This document shows, piece after piece, positions 50,800-59,851 of a stretch of 64,000 bases of DNA. Both the position numbers and the translations under genes were made by a program. The notes beneath the pieces were generated by a model. The model was not told the origin of the DNA, did no database searches, and was given only the letters and a program-made list of their open reading frames with translations. This DNA comes from Phycisphaerales bacterium (GTDB lineage: Bacteria; Planctomycetota; Phycisphaerae; Phycisphaerales; UBA1924): the NCBI GenBank assembly GCA_029260345.1, contig JAJDDK010000005.1, forward strand, positions 720,923 through 784,922, written 5' to 3'. Positions within the stretch are counted from its first letter, which is position 1. Every line of letters begins with the position of its first letter.

Positions 50800-52914
50800 A
50801 TGCAGAATCATACCAAGACACACGCCGAAGCCAGCCAACACGATGCGCATGCGAATCACAGTGCGCCCAACCACGAAGGTGTCGCACACGGTCATCACGA
50901 CCATCATGCGCACATGGTGGCCGACTTCAGAAGACGCTTCTGGGTATCGCTGATTCTTACTGTCCCGGTGGTGACGCTGGCGCCCATGATCCAATCGTTG
51001 CTTGGACTCGAAGAAGCAATGAGTTTCCCGGGCGACGCGATCATTCAGTTCGTGTTTGCGACAGTTGTCTACTTCTACGGTGGCTGGCCGTTCCTCAGCG
51101 GCCTACAGCGTGAGATCCACAAGAAGATGCCCGGGATGATGACTCTTATCGCCCTGGCGATATCTGTCGCGTATTTCTATTCCGCTGCTGTGGTCTTCGG
51201 GCTCGAAGGGGAAGTCTTTTTCTGGGAGCTGGCCACGCTCATCGACATCATGTTGCTCGGGCACTGGATCGAGATGAAGTCGGTGATGGGAGCTTCGGCA
51301 GCGCTGGAGAAGCTCGTCAAACTGATGCCGTCCGATGCCCACCTCGTCCAGAGCGACGGAACAACACGAGATGTGCCGGTCACCGAGTTGACCCACGGAG
51401 TGCGTGTGCTCGTGAAGCCCGGTGAGAAGATCCCGACGGATGGAATCATCGTCGAGGGACGATCCACAATCAACGAGGCGATGCTCACTGGCGAGAGCAA
51501 GCCGGTCGAGAAATCCGAAGGAGACCAGGTCATCGGTGGCTCGATCAACGGCGAGTCCGCATTCACGATCGAGGTTGAACGGACGGGTGATGAGACCTAT
51601 CTCGCCCGCGTAATCGAAATGGTGCGAGAGGCCCAGCAGTCCAAGTCGCGCACACAAGACCTCGCCAACCGCGCGGCTCTGTGGCTCACGATTATCGCGA
51701 TCTCGGTTGGCTCGCTGACACTGATTACTTGGATTCTCATCGGCAAGCCGTTCGACTTCTCGCTCGAACGCGCCGTCACAGTGATGATCATCGCCTGCCC
51801 GCACGCGCTGGGTCTGGCGGTCCCGCTTGTTGTGGCGGTGTCCACCGCGATATCCGCGAGCAACGGCCTGCTTATTCGAGACCGGACCGCGTTTGAACGC
51901 GGACGCGACATCGACGCGATCGTGTTCGACAAGACGGGCACGCTGACCGAGGGTCGCTTTGGCGTTACGGACGTTGTGTCTCTCGGCGACCACTCCGAGG
52001 AAGAGTTGCTCAGGTTGGCGGCGAGTCTTGAGACCCAGTCGGAGCACCCGATCGCCGAGGGAGTCGTCCGAGGCGCCGAGGAGCGCGGCATCCAAGTTTC
52101 GCCGCCCAAGGAGTTCAGAGCGATCCCAGGCAGGGGCGCCGAAGCGGTCGTCGATGGAGTTCGATTGCGGATTGTCAGCCCCGGCTTCCTCCGAGAGAAC
52201 GCACTCACCGTGAACGATGCTCGCGTGGATCAGATCACAAAGCAAGGCAAGACGGTGGTGTATGTCGTGATCGATGACAAGGTTGAAGGCGCTATCGCGC
52301 TGGCCGACATCATTCGGCCGGAATCGAGCGAGGCCCTTCAGCGACTGAAGGCGATGGGGATTCAGGTGATGATGCTCACCGGTGACGCACAGGCCGTCGC
52401 GCAATGGGTTTCCGAGGAGCTCGGTCTCGACGACTACTTTGCCGAGGTCCTGCCGGACCAGAAGGCATCGAAGATCAAGGAGGTTCAGTCGCGCGGGCTC
52501 GTAGTTGCAATGACCGGCGATGGTGTCAACGACGCCCCCGCGCTGACCCAGGCTGACGTAGGCATCGCGGTCGGCGCCGGGACAGATGTGGCGATCGAAT
52601 CGGCGGACATCATCCTCGTTCGTTCAGACCCACGTGACGTGACAGCGATCGTCGAGTTGTCGCGGGCGACCTATCGCAAGATGGTGCAGAACCTCTGGTG
52701 GGCCACTGGCTACAACGCGTTCGCCATCCCGGCGGCTGCGGGTGTGCTCTATCCGATGGGGATCGTGCTATCGCCGGCGGTTGGGGCCGTGTTCATGTCG
52801 CTCTCTACCGTGATCGTTGCGATCAACGCTCGGTTCCTAAGAGTTGAGCGGACGGACGGTAGATCCCGGCACGGTCGAGCGTCTATCTCAGACGAGCGAA
52901 GAACGACGTCGTGA
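50800..52914 (+). CDS. Copper-translocating P-type ATPase of the CPH type
   Basis: 704 residues: His-rich N-terminus (HDAHANHSAPNHEG, GHHDHHAH) instead of HMA domains, membrane helices, TGES actuator motif, intramembrane CPH metal site (ACPHALGLAVP, about residue 332), phosphorylation DKTGT (about 377) and hinge TGDGVNDAP. The CPH motif places it in the P1B-3 group (Enterococcus CopB type), which exports Cu(I), Cu(II) or Ag(I). Complements the RND pump by clearing the cytoplasm. Starts 63 bases after the DUF5676 gene. Confidence 0.95.
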   Translation: MQNHTKTHAEASQHDAHANHSAPNHEGVAHGHHDHHAHMVADFRRRFWVSLILTVPVVTLAPMIQSLLGLEEAMSFPGDAIIQFVFATVVYFYGGWPFLSGLQREIHKKMPGMMTLIALAISVAYFYSAAVVFGLEGEVFFWELATLIDIMLLGHWIEMKSVMGASAALEKLVKLMPSDAHLVQSDGTTRDVPVTELTHGVRVLVKPGEKIPTDGIIVEGRSTINEAMLTGESKPVEKSEGDQVIGGSINGESAFTIEVERTGDETYLARVIEMVREAQQSKSRTQDLANRAALWLTIIAISVGSLTLITWILIGKPFDFSLERAVTVMIIACPHALGLAVPLVVAVSTAISASNGLLIRDRTAFERGRDIDAIVFDKTGTLTEGRFGVTDVVSLGDHSEEELLRLAASLETQSEHPIAEGVVRGAEERGIQVSPPKEFRAIPGRGAEAVVDGVRLRIVSPGFLRENALTVNDARVDQITKQGKTVVYVVIDDKVEGAIALADIIRPESSEALQRLKAMGIQVMMLTGDAQAVAQWVSEELGLDDYFAEVLPDQKASKIKEVQSRGLVVAMTGDGVNDAPALTQADVGIAVGAGTDVAIESADIILVRSDPRDVTAIVELSRATYRKMVQNLWWATGYNAFAIPAAAGVLYPMGIVLSPAVGAVFMSLSTVIVAINARFLRVERTDGRSRHGRASISDERRTTS

Positions 52915-52968
52915 GTCTTCGGGTGAATCAGAGGAGCCCGTCGGGAGTGATCGAAAGGAGTATTGACG

Positions 52969-53319
52969 ATGACATATGCCAAGAATGCGCTGATCGCGTA
53001 TGCAGGACTTCCACTCCTCGTTGGATGCTCTGCAGTGCCTACACAGTCGGAACGGGCACACGGAGTTGTATGCCCGAAGTGCGAGATTGTGTGGGTAGAG
53101 CGACCGAATATGAATGACCCCTACATGATGTCGACTGTTCAGAAACGGGAAATGGCCGGCCCTGACTGCGAGTCTGCCGTCAAGAGGTTTTTCAAGACAG
53201 GGCATCTCGAGCATTATTGCTCATCGTGCGAGGGCACTATGTGGTATTGCACGACCGAACCCGAGCTCGCAGCGCAACGTGGGGCGGATAAGCCCACCGG
53301 TCGGAGTACTAGCCCGTGA
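52969..53319 (+). CDS. Lipoprotein with Cys motifs
   Basis: 116 residues: lipobox (LPLLVGC), then CPKCEIVW and a C-terminal CSSCEGTMWYC, the arrangement of a small metal or zinc-ribbon-like fold. No family recognised. AAAGGAG lies 9 bases before the ATG at 52969; an upstream TTG is less likely. Likely a periplasmic metal-binding lipoprotein in the copper cluster. Confidence 0.6.
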   Translation: MTYAKNALIAYAGLPLLVGCSAVPTQSERAHGVVCPKCEIVWVERPNMNDPYMMSTVQKREMAGPDCESAVKRFFKTGHLEHYCSSCEGTMWYCTTEPELAAQRGADKPTGRSTSP

Positions 53320-53380
53320 ATGACTGCCACATTTGAGACAAGCGACAACGCCTCTACGAGGCACCTTAAGGAGATAACCC

Positions 53381-53860
53381 ATGACCGCACACAAACACCG
53401 CGGGCTCGCAGCCCTGTCCATGGTAGCGATCGTCCTCGCGGCCGCGTTCGGCTTCGCGAGCGCCGCCGCGGAGCAACCCGAAAGCAACCCCACGCCGGCG
53501 GCCGAAACAAACGAACCCGCTACCCAGTCATCCGGGGCGAGCGCGGAGGCCAAGCTCACGGCCGCCGAGCGTGTCTGCAAGATGTTCCACGACCGAGAGA
53601 GCGGAGCTCCGCGCGGCATCGCCGGTGCCGAGGCCAACTACTTGTGGTCGAAGCGACGCATGACGGCAGAGCTTGAGCTGATCGGACTCAAGCCAGAGCA
53701 CGGCACCAAGGCGGCTGCGATTGAGCGCCACCTCAACTGGATGCGCGCATGGCACGAGACCGTGGTCGAGTCCGGCGCCTTTTCGCAATACGAGATTGCA
53801 ACAACGGAGTACTACATCGCAGAGGCCGAAGCGCTCCTTGCGGCGGTAACGGGTCCGTGA
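53381..53860 (+). CDS. Exported hypothetical protein
   Basis: 159 residues with a signal peptide (LSMVAIVLAAAFGFASAAA), an Ala/Pro/Thr linker and a helical C-terminal domain (RVCKMFHDRESGAPRGIAGAEANYLWSKRRMTAELELIG ... MRAWHETVVESGAFSQYEIATTEYYIAEAEALL). AAGGAG precedes the ATG. The C-terminal part resembles helical segments of small periplasmic proteins found next to efflux genes, but no family is recognised. Its stop overlaps the channel gene (GTGA). Confidence 0.6.
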   Translation: MTAHKHRGLAALSMVAIVLAAAFGFASAAAEQPESNPTPAAETNEPATQSSGASAEAKLTAAERVCKMFHDRESGAPRGIAGAEANYLWSKRRMTAELELIGLKPEHGTKAAAIERHLNWMRAWHETVVESGAFSQYEIATTEYYIAEAEALLAAVTGP

Positions 53861-54306
53861 CAGCGATCGTGCTCATCAGCGCCGCGCTCGTGTTGCTTAC
53901 GACCGCGCTGCACTTGGCGTACTTTTCTGTCGTTGCGCGACGACGAAGCCCGCACATGCGCCTGGGGCACCTGCGCTTCTACGCACTGATGATTGGTCTC
54001 TTCGCGATCCATGTCATGGACATCGCCCTGTACGCGGTCGGGTTCTACGTTGCGTCGGATGTTCTTGGGCTCGGAGATCTCCGGGGTGAAGGAGCAGCCG
54101 GCGCGCTCGGCCATTTCTACACCTCTGCTGTGATCTACACGACGCTCGGCTTCGGAGATGTCTTGCCGAGCGACCACCTGCGGTGCCTCACCGCGACCGA
54201 AGCTCTCAACGGCCTCCTATTCATTGCGTGGTCGGCCGCATTCATTTTCGCCACCATGTCCCGCTTCTGGGCCGACCATGGCAACAAGGAGAGCTCCGAT
54301 GGATAA
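53857..54306 (+). CDS. Two-helix ion channel protein (K+ channel-like pore)
   Basis: 149 residues from a GTG at 53857 that overlaps the previous stop. Three membrane stretches in all: an N-terminal helix, a middle helix (MIGLFAIHVMDIALYAVGF), and a final helix (NGLLFIAWSAAFIFATMS) preceded by a pore loop with TTLGFGDVLP, a variant of the K+-channel filter TVGYGD. Matches the Ion_trans_2 fold. Selectivity is uncertain because the filter has LGFGD. Overlaps the next gene by eight bases. Confidence 0.75.
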   Translation: MTAIVLISAALVLLTTALHLAYFSVVARRRSPHMRLGHLRFYALMIGLFAIHVMDIALYAVGFYVASDVLGLGDLRGEGAAGALGHFYTSAVIYTTLGFGDVLPSDHLRCLTATEALNGLLFIAWSAAFIFATMSRFWADHGNKESSDG

Positions 54307-54928
54307 TGCAGTCTCACTCGTTCAGGCGTATCTGCGGGTCAATGGGTACTTCACAGTCACCGAACTCCCGGTGATTGAGGCGATGCGCGGTGGAGGCTAC
54401 AGGACCGCAACCGATATCGATGTGCTCGCGTTCCGCTTCCCGCGCGCCGGGCGGCTTGTCCCCAGGCACGGCGCCTCTCGATCGAGGGACCGCGCCAACC
54501 ACGACGTCGATCCAGAACTCGGTATTGATGGTGAATCGGCAGACATGCTGATTGGTGAGGTGAAGGAGGGAAAGGCAGAACTCAACCGCGGCGCCCGCGA
54601 GCCGGCAGTAATAAGAGCTGCGCTGACACGGTTCGGATGCTGCAGCCCTGAGCGCGCAGAATCCATCGCCCAAGAACTCGTTCGTCGTGGCCACGCCGAG
54701 ACAGACCACGGGCATCGTGTGCGTCTGGTTGCGTTTGGATCGACCACGGGAGCTGGCGCTGCTCCCAACTACCACATCATCCGGTTCGCTCGTGTGGTGA
54801 GTTTTCTTGAGAGCCATCTCAGTCACAACTGGGACACCCTCCGACAGGCGGAGTTCAAAGAGCCGGGGCTCGCGTTCCTCGGTCTTCTTCACAAAGCTGG
54901 CGTTCACCTTCGCACTCCGAAGAGTTAG
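54299..54928 (+). CDS. Hypothetical protein with PD-(D/E)xK nuclease-like motifs
   Basis: 209 residues, soluble. The segment TATDIDVLAFRFP, followed about 70 residues later by DMLIGEVKEGKAELN, resembles the D ... (D/E)-x-K active site of the PD-(D/E)xK nuclease fold. No other domain is recognised. It ends the plus-strand copper cluster. The ATG at 54299 overlaps the channel gene. Whether it cleaves nucleic acid is untested, and the motif could be fortuitous. Confidence 0.55.
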   Translation: MDNAVSLVQAYLRVNGYFTVTELPVIEAMRGGGYRTATDIDVLAFRFPRAGRLVPRHGASRSRDRANHDVDPELGIDGESADMLIGEVKEGKAELNRGAREPAVIRAALTRFGCCSPERAESIAQELVRRGHAETDHGHRVRLVAFGSTTGAGAAPNYHIIRFARVVSFLESHLSHNWDTLRQAEFKEPGLAFLGLLHKAGVHLRTPKS

Positions 54929-54973
54929 GCGCTGACCCGAGCCCGTGGTCGGCAGTGTGCGAGCGTTCGCTCA

Positions 54974-56323
54974 TTAGGCCGGGGGCACAAGCTCCGTGTG
55001 AATCGCATCGATGTGGCGCTTCGAGAGTCCGTGTCGCGTTCGATAGGACAGTTCTCGGCAGGGACGCTGCGCCGCTGCGCACTCAGTCGAGTCCAGTCGA
55101 GTCGCATACCAGCGAGCCAGCGGCGCGGATGTCGCGCCGTGAAGCATCACACTGAGCACCACGGTGAGCATGACGACCGCGAACAACAAATCAGAATGCG
55201 GCACCGTCAATCCTTCGAGCAGCAGAAGGCCGAACAACGCCGACGCCAGCCCGCGGGGACCGAACCACCCAAGGAAGATCCGAGTCTCCAACGATGTTCT
55301 CAGCCCGAGGAGACTCACCGACATGGCGATCATTCGTACGCACGCGAGAGACAGCACCGCGTATATCGCGATGTGCCAGGTGACGGAAGCGAGGGCCTCC
55401 TCCACAAACATGACACCGACAAGAAAGAAGGTCAGCAGCATCAGTAGTATGCCTTCGGGTTCCGCGAAATCGGCCATCGTCTCCGTTGAACGGCGCGAAA
55501 CATTGCCGAAGGTGAGGCCGCCAACATAAGCCGCAATGAAAGCGTTGCCACCAAGATGTTCCGCCCCGATCGCGGCGAGGAGCGCTAACGACACGCCTGA
55601 TAGCGCGCAGAACGCGCCGTCAATCCACTCCCGCCGAATAGAGTGGTCGAGGCACTTTGCACCCAGCCCGCCGATAGCGACGCCCGCGATCAGCCCGAGC
55701 AGTAACTGAAGTGACGCAAACCGCATCGCGCCGGGGAAAGAGTGGTACGGTGACTCTGGCATGCTCTCGGGACCAGCAGCGCTTGCCATCCATGCAAAGA
55801 ACAAGATGAGCGGGACCGCCAGGCCATCATTGAGGCCGCTCTCGACGCAGAGTGCCTGCCGGACGCGGAGCGGCACCACCTCGTTTGACACCACTGCGTG
55901 ACTGAGCGCTGCGTCTGTAGGCGCGAGGATTGCAGCAAGAAGTGCGAGTTCCCACACACCAAACTGTGGAAAGAGGAGCCACGCGGCGGTCATTCCAATC
56001 GCGATCATCAAGGGCATGCCGATGCCGAGCATCCTGGCTGGCATCGCAAGGTCCCGACGCAACGCCCTCAAGTCGATCCGGGCGGCATCCGTGAAGAGCA
56101 GGACAATGAGCGCGATCTCACCAAAGACGCGTACAAGTAGATCGACCCCGACTGTGGGCGAGAGCGTTATTTGGTTTGTGCGCTCTGCGACTAATCCGAA
56201 CGCGAGCCCGGCGCCGAGGAAAACCATCTGCCCGGTTACAATCCCTCGCGAGAGAAGACGCGAGAACAACCCGTACGCCAGCAGCAATGCCGATATGACG
56301 ATGAGCCCGTGTTGCTCAAGCAT
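54974..56323 (-). CDS. CPA1-family Na+(K+)/H+ antiporter
   Basis: 449 residues with about twelve membrane helices. The ion-site segment APTDAALSHAVV and ESGLNDGLAVPLIL (ND motif) are those of the CPA1/NhaP group. The N-terminal half (LLFTDAARIDLRALRRD) is also typical. Exchanges sodium or potassium for protons. Convergent with the nuclease-like gene; the C-terminal 45 residues are polar and unlike other family members, perhaps altered. Standalone. Confidence 0.9.
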   Translation of the reverse strand: MLEQHGLIVISALLLAYGLFSRLLSRGIVTGQMVFLGAGLAFGLVAERTNQITLSPTVGVDLLVRVFGEIALIVLLFTDAARIDLRALRRDLAMPARMLGIGMPLMIAIGMTAAWLLFPQFGVWELALLAAILAPTDAALSHAVVSNEVVPLRVRQALCVESGLNDGLAVPLILFFAWMASAAGPESMPESPYHSFPGAMRFASLQLLLGLIAGVAIGGLGAKCLDHSIRREWIDGAFCALSGVSLALLAAIGAEHLGGNAFIAAYVGGLTFGNVSRRSTETMADFAEPEGILLMLLTFFLVGVMFVEEALASVTWHIAIYAVLSLACVRMIAMSVSLLGLRTSLETRIFLGWFGPRGLASALFGLLLLEGLTVPHSDLLFAVVMLTVVLSVMLHGATSAPLARWYATRLDSTECAAAQRPCRELSYRTRHGLSKRHIDAIHTELVPPA

Positions 56324-56858
56324 GCGTCGCTCCGGACCGCAGTGGTCGAGACCTCACGAAGTCTAACGGAGGACCGCGGCCGGGTGCTTAGGCAACGACG
56401 CTCCATCGCTGACTGTCAGCTCCCTCAGCGCGAGCCGAGGAGTACACATCAGAGACCAGGTACGCCTCGCCTTACGGATGCTGCGACTGCGCGAGGATCG
56501 AATTGGCAACACTTGCGTGAGCAGCCGTGGGTGCCCGCGGGATGTCAGCTGTTTGGCCACCCCGCACCGCGACCACCCCACCCGCAACGGAAAACGCCAC
56601 CACGGCCTGAGTAAGCCACGATGTCGCGGACTCTCACTCTTATCATGGTCGAATCTCTTCGTGGTGTGCACCGGCCCTCGCCATGCAACGATCAGATCGA
56701 TACTCCCCCGGTCGACTCCACGTGGAGAGCGGAGGGGGTCGTTCGGCGAAGCGGCGACGATGTTCGATGGGAGTCGCCGCATTGAGCATGTGTTGTAACT
56801 GTGACGATCGGGACTGTCTTCAACTGCGGCCCGGAAACGCTCCGAATAAGGTGACACA
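56324..56858. other. Intergenic region without a supported gene
   Basis: 535 bases between the antiporter start and the PepSY gene. Open frames of 100-164 codons exist on both strands (56363-56857 minus, 56478-56798 plus), but none has a recognisable domain, signal or ribosome binding site. Composition is coding-like, so a decayed gene is possible. Confidence 0.45.
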
Positions 56859-57623
56859 ATGAAGCCGAGAAAAGCGACCTATCGTGTCCACCGCTGGATT
56901 GGCTTGATCGTTAGCCTCCAACTCCTTGCCTGGAGCACCGGAGGATTCCTCTTCAGCATTCTCTCGCTGGACAACGTGCGTGGAGAGCGCGACATCGCAA
57001 CGACACCGTACGAGCCAATCCCAGCAACTGCCGTTGCGGCTCTGCCAGAGCACATCCGACTTCACGTGGCGTTGCTCCAGTCGCAGCACCCGAACCTGGC
57101 GACTGTCGCGCTCCGAGACAGAGGGTGCGGAACCGCTTGGGAAGTACACGCCACTGACGGCAAGTTCATCGCACGGCTGGATGACGTCACGGGTCAGCCA
57201 CTCCCGGCCCTCACGGAAGATGATGCACTTTCTATTGCCGTTCGAGACTTCGCCCACGCGGCAGCAGTGAAGAGCATCGACTTGATCGCAACGAACCCGC
57301 CCACCGAGTATCGGAAGGGCGCCCTCCCCGCGTACGTCGTCACACTCGACCATCCGAAGCGCCCGCACATCTATATCGATGCGCGCACAGGCGAAGTCAC
57401 GGCACGACGCAATCGTTCGTGGCGTGTCTTCGACTTCTTCTGGATGCTGCACACCATGGACTACAGTGGACGGGATAACTTCAACCACCCGCTCCTGACC
57501 GTGTTCAGTCTGCTCGCGGTCGTGACGGCCGGCACCGGGGTAATGCTGTGGGGTTGGCGCGCGATGCCATGCCGAAGACGAAGGCTGTCGCCTTCAAGGA
57601 CGATCGAATCGACCAAGACATGA
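56859..57623 (+). CDS. PepSY-domain membrane protein
   Basis: 254 residues: N-terminal helix (HRWIGLIVSLQLLAWSTGGFLFSIL), a periplasmic part with a PepSY-like domain (GEVTARR ... DEDA-type segments), and a C-terminal helix (PLLTVFSLLAVVTAGTGVMLWGW), with the RVHRWIGL and FFWMLHTMDY segments of PepSY-associated membrane proteins. Relatives occur with metal-reductase or siderophore systems; role here unknown. AAGGTGA lies upstream of the ATG. Confidence 0.8.
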   Translation: MKPRKATYRVHRWIGLIVSLQLLAWSTGGFLFSILSLDNVRGERDIATTPYEPIPATAVAALPEHIRLHVALLQSQHPNLATVALRDRGCGTAWEVHATDGKFIARLDDVTGQPLPALTEDDALSIAVRDFAHAAAVKSIDLIATNPPTEYRKGALPAYVVTLDHPKRPHIYIDARTGEVTARRNRSWRVFDFFWMLHTMDYSGRDNFNHPLLTVFSLLAVVTAGTGVMLWGWRAMPCRRRRLSPSRTIESTKT

Positions 57624-57673
57624 CTTGGCTTGGGCGTCGCGATCAATCGCGCTGCGCTGTACAGCCTGTGCGC

Positions 57674-58003
57674 TCATTTATTTGCTAGATGAGCGCCACC
57701 CTTGCAGCAAGTCGGAACCGTACTCACAGCCCCGGCCTGCTTCGCGGATTCCTGCGCCGGGCAGCGATCCTTGCAGACGAGTTCGCCATTGATGGGGCAT
57801 TCGATCCGGCCGGGGCAATCCGCCCGCTCCGGATCGATGGACGGGCACTGGTCGCGACAGACCAACTCACCGGTCAGGGGGCACTCGATCTTGCCCGGGC
57901 AGTCGGTGCGAGTGGTGTGCTGCGAAACAAGACTGATCGCTCCGACGCTCGACGTTGCTACCAAGGCGGTCGTAAGTCCGATGAATCCTTTGCGAGACAT
58001 CAT
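57674..58003 (-). CDS. Exported Cys-rich protein with two DCPG repeats
   Basis: 109 residues with a signal peptide (MMSRKGFIGLTTALVATSSVGA) and two near-identical 21-residue repeats, DCPGKIECPLTGELVCRDQC and DCPGRIECPINGELVCKDRC, then TCCKGG at the C-terminus. Ten Cys in about 80 mature residues suggest metal or disulfide binding. GGAG precedes the start at 8 bases. Probably belongs with the metal-resistance genes. No family recognised. Confidence 0.65.
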   Translation of the reverse strand: MMSRKGFIGLTTALVATSSVGAISLVSQHTTRTDCPGKIECPLTGELVCRDQCPSIDPERADCPGRIECPINGELVCKDRCPAQESAKQAGAVSTVPTCCKGGAHLANK

Positions 58004-58128
58004 GGGAAGGACTCCTGTGTGGTGTTGTCCGTGAAGGCCCGACGCGAGCCCTCATGTGGTCCAACTCCACCATTATCGACCTTGGACCACGGTGAAAGGT
58101 CAAGGGGATTCTTCGGCTTTGATGGGAT

Positions 58129-58554
58129 TTACTCAGATTCACCTGGACCCGGACTTTCCAGCCCCTCGATCACCCCGCAGCGGCCTGTGCCGTCAGTCTG
58201 TTCGCATCGGCAACGCCACTTACGGAGCGCCTTCTCAACCGCCTTCAGGTCTTTGATCTGCTTCGCGACTCCCTGGAGTCTCTCGTCGATGAGCCCACGG
58301 ACTTCCTGCTGAGGCGCTCGCTTATCGTCCCGCAACGCAAGGAGCGACTCGATGTCCGACAGGGTGAAGCCCGCGCTTTGCGCCGCTTTGATGAATCGGA
58401 GTTGTTCTAGAGATGCTTCACGGTACAGCCGGTAGCGACTCGCACTCCGCGCCTCGGGTGCCAGAAGTCCTCGCCGCTCGTAGTACCTGACGGTCGTGGT
58501 TGGAACGCCTGCGGCAGACGCGAGCTGCCCGATCGTGTAAGACCCCATGCTCAT
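58129..58554 (-). CDS. MerR-family regulator lacking the N-terminal metal Cys
   Basis: 141 residues. MerR winged helix (YTIGQLASAAGVPTTTVRYYERRGLLAPEARSASRYRLY), dimerisation helix and a C-terminal metal loop with CRCEQTDGTGRC, matching in spacing the C117-x8-C126 pair of mercury MerR. The first ligand Cys (position 82 in Tn501 MerR) is absent in the corresponding DDKRAPQQEV segment, so Hg(II) in the usual three-coordinate way is doubtful. An internal ATG at 58548 is an alternative start. Not next to the MerT-MerP genes, which lie about 4 kb away. Confidence 0.85.
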   Translation of the reverse strand: MSMGSYTIGQLASAAGVPTTTVRYYERRGLLAPEARSASRYRLYREASLEQLRFIKAAQSAGFTLSDIESLLALRDDKRAPQQEVRGLIDERLQGVAKQIKDLKAVEKALRKWRCRCEQTDGTGRCGVIEGLESPGPGESE

Positions 58555-59035
58555 TAGACACCATACTACCCTGTACCACAGTGCAATGTTTGGCATCCGA
58601 CCAATCACATCGGATCGGAATGAGCGGGTGACACCGAGTCGCGGGCCCGCGTGACGCTGGTGGCATGATCCAGATGACCGGCTCACTCTCATCGACTCGC
58701 CGCCTGTCGTGTAGATCAACGCAGCCAGTTCTCGCGCATCGGATTCGCCGGGCATGGCGAATCCACAGCACCTGAACCCCTCAGGCTCGTGTCGTCCGAC
58801 AGGCCTGCGGCCGGGAGGGGGCAAGGTCGCCCCGCCTCTGCCGCCGGGGCCGGGCTGGACGAACCCCGACGGCCCCGGCGAGCCGACTGGACTCTGACTT
58901 TGACGACCGGGAACCGCCAATCGGTGGGACTGCGGCCGGCAAAGCGGCTGCTCCGCTTTGGTCTGGACACGCGAGACCAGATGGGTATACTGAAACTGCG
59001 ACATGGTCCATTCCGTGTAAGATAGTGCGTAACGG
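58555..59035. other. Intergenic region without a supported gene
   Basis: 481 bases between the MerR gene and the divergent AbiEi-like gene. It contains GC-rich palindromic stretches (for example near 58925-58960, AGCGGCTGCTCCGCT) and an A/T-rich approach to the MerR start (58555-58580, TACTACCCTGTACCACAGT), where a MerR-type promoter may sit. No intact gene is seen. Confidence 0.45.
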
Positions 59036-59842
59036 ATGTACCCTATGGCCGATGGCATCGAGTCCAATAACCGCGACCTGCTGGAGCGCCTCCACCGCTC
59101 GTTCGAGGGTCCGTTCACCCCCGCCGACGCGGCCAGCGTGCTGAGCCTGGAGAAGCCGCGAGCGCGCCGCCTGTTGGCCTATCTCGCGTCGCGGGGGTGG
59201 CTTTCCCGCGTGAGGAGGGGGCTCTATACAACGGTCCCGCTCGGGGCGACCTCACCTTCTGATTGGCGAGAGGACCCGTGGATTGTGGCCGCGAGCACGT
59301 TCGCGCCGTGCTATATCGGTGGGTGGAGCGCGTGCGAGAACTGGGGGCTTACCGAGCAGGTCTTCCGCGACATCGTCGTAATCACGGCGCGCGCGGTCCG
59401 CAGCACCAAGCAGACAGTGCAGGGCACACCGTTCCTGATCAAGCAGCGAGCAGAAGAGCTTCACTTCGGCACGAAGACCGTTTGGCGGAACCGGCAGCGT
59501 GTGCTCGTCTCGGACCCGAGCCGCACTGTCGCCGACATCCTCGACGACCCATCGCTCGGAGGCGGCATCCGTCACATCACCGAGGTCATCGGTGAGTACC
59601 TTGATGGCGAGCACCGCGACACGGGCACGCTCCTCAAGTATCTCGAACGCCAGGGCAACCGCACCGCGTTCAAGCGGCTGGGTTACATCCTCGAAACCAT
59701 GCGCCGCGAGCCGGAGTTTGCGGAACTCTGCCGCGAGCGCATCAGCACGGGGCTCTCGGCGCTCGACCCTTCGGTCAAGCGCAAGGGCACGATCTCCAAG
59801 CGCTGGAACCTCCGCGTCAACGTCGGACTTGACGCCTCCTGA
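59036..59842 (+). CDS. AbiEi-type antitoxin (type IV toxin-antitoxin)
   Basis: 268 residues. N-terminal winged helix (FTPADAASVLSLEKPRARRLLAYLASRGWLSRVRRGLYTTVPLG) and the AbiEi C-terminal region (IVAASTFAPCYIGGWSACENWGL ... LVSDPSRTVADILDDPSLGGGIRHI). Family antitoxins repress their operon and block a nucleotidyltransferase toxin encoded next. The toxin gene starts nine bases after this one ends. A second ATG at 59045 is possible. Confidence 0.9.
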   Translation: MYPMADGIESNNRDLLERLHRSFEGPFTPADAASVLSLEKPRARRLLAYLASRGWLSRVRRGLYTTVPLGATSPSDWREDPWIVAASTFAPCYIGGWSACENWGLTEQVFRDIVVITARAVRSTKQTVQGTPFLIKQRAEELHFGTKTVWRNRQRVLVSDPSRTVADILDDPSLGGGIRHITEVIGEYLDGEHRDTGTLLKYLERQGNRTAFKRLGYILETMRREPEFAELCRERISTGLSALDPSVKRKGTISKRWNLRVNVGLDAS

Positions 59843-59851
59843 AAGCCACGC

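Noticed and set aside
51103..52404. 433-codon open frame on the minus strand
   Set aside because: Antisense to the CPH-type P-ATPase; no domain, signal or ribosome binding site supports it.
29397..54928. Classic CusRS or CopRS two-component regulators
   Set aside because: No histidine kinase or response regulator gene was found; regulation appears to use ArsR, Rrf2, MerR and CsoR-type proteins.
56363..56857. 164-codon minus-strand frame upstream of the PepSY gene
   Set aside because: Arg/Pro/Ser-rich translation with no domain, and no ribosome binding site seen; listed as intergenic.
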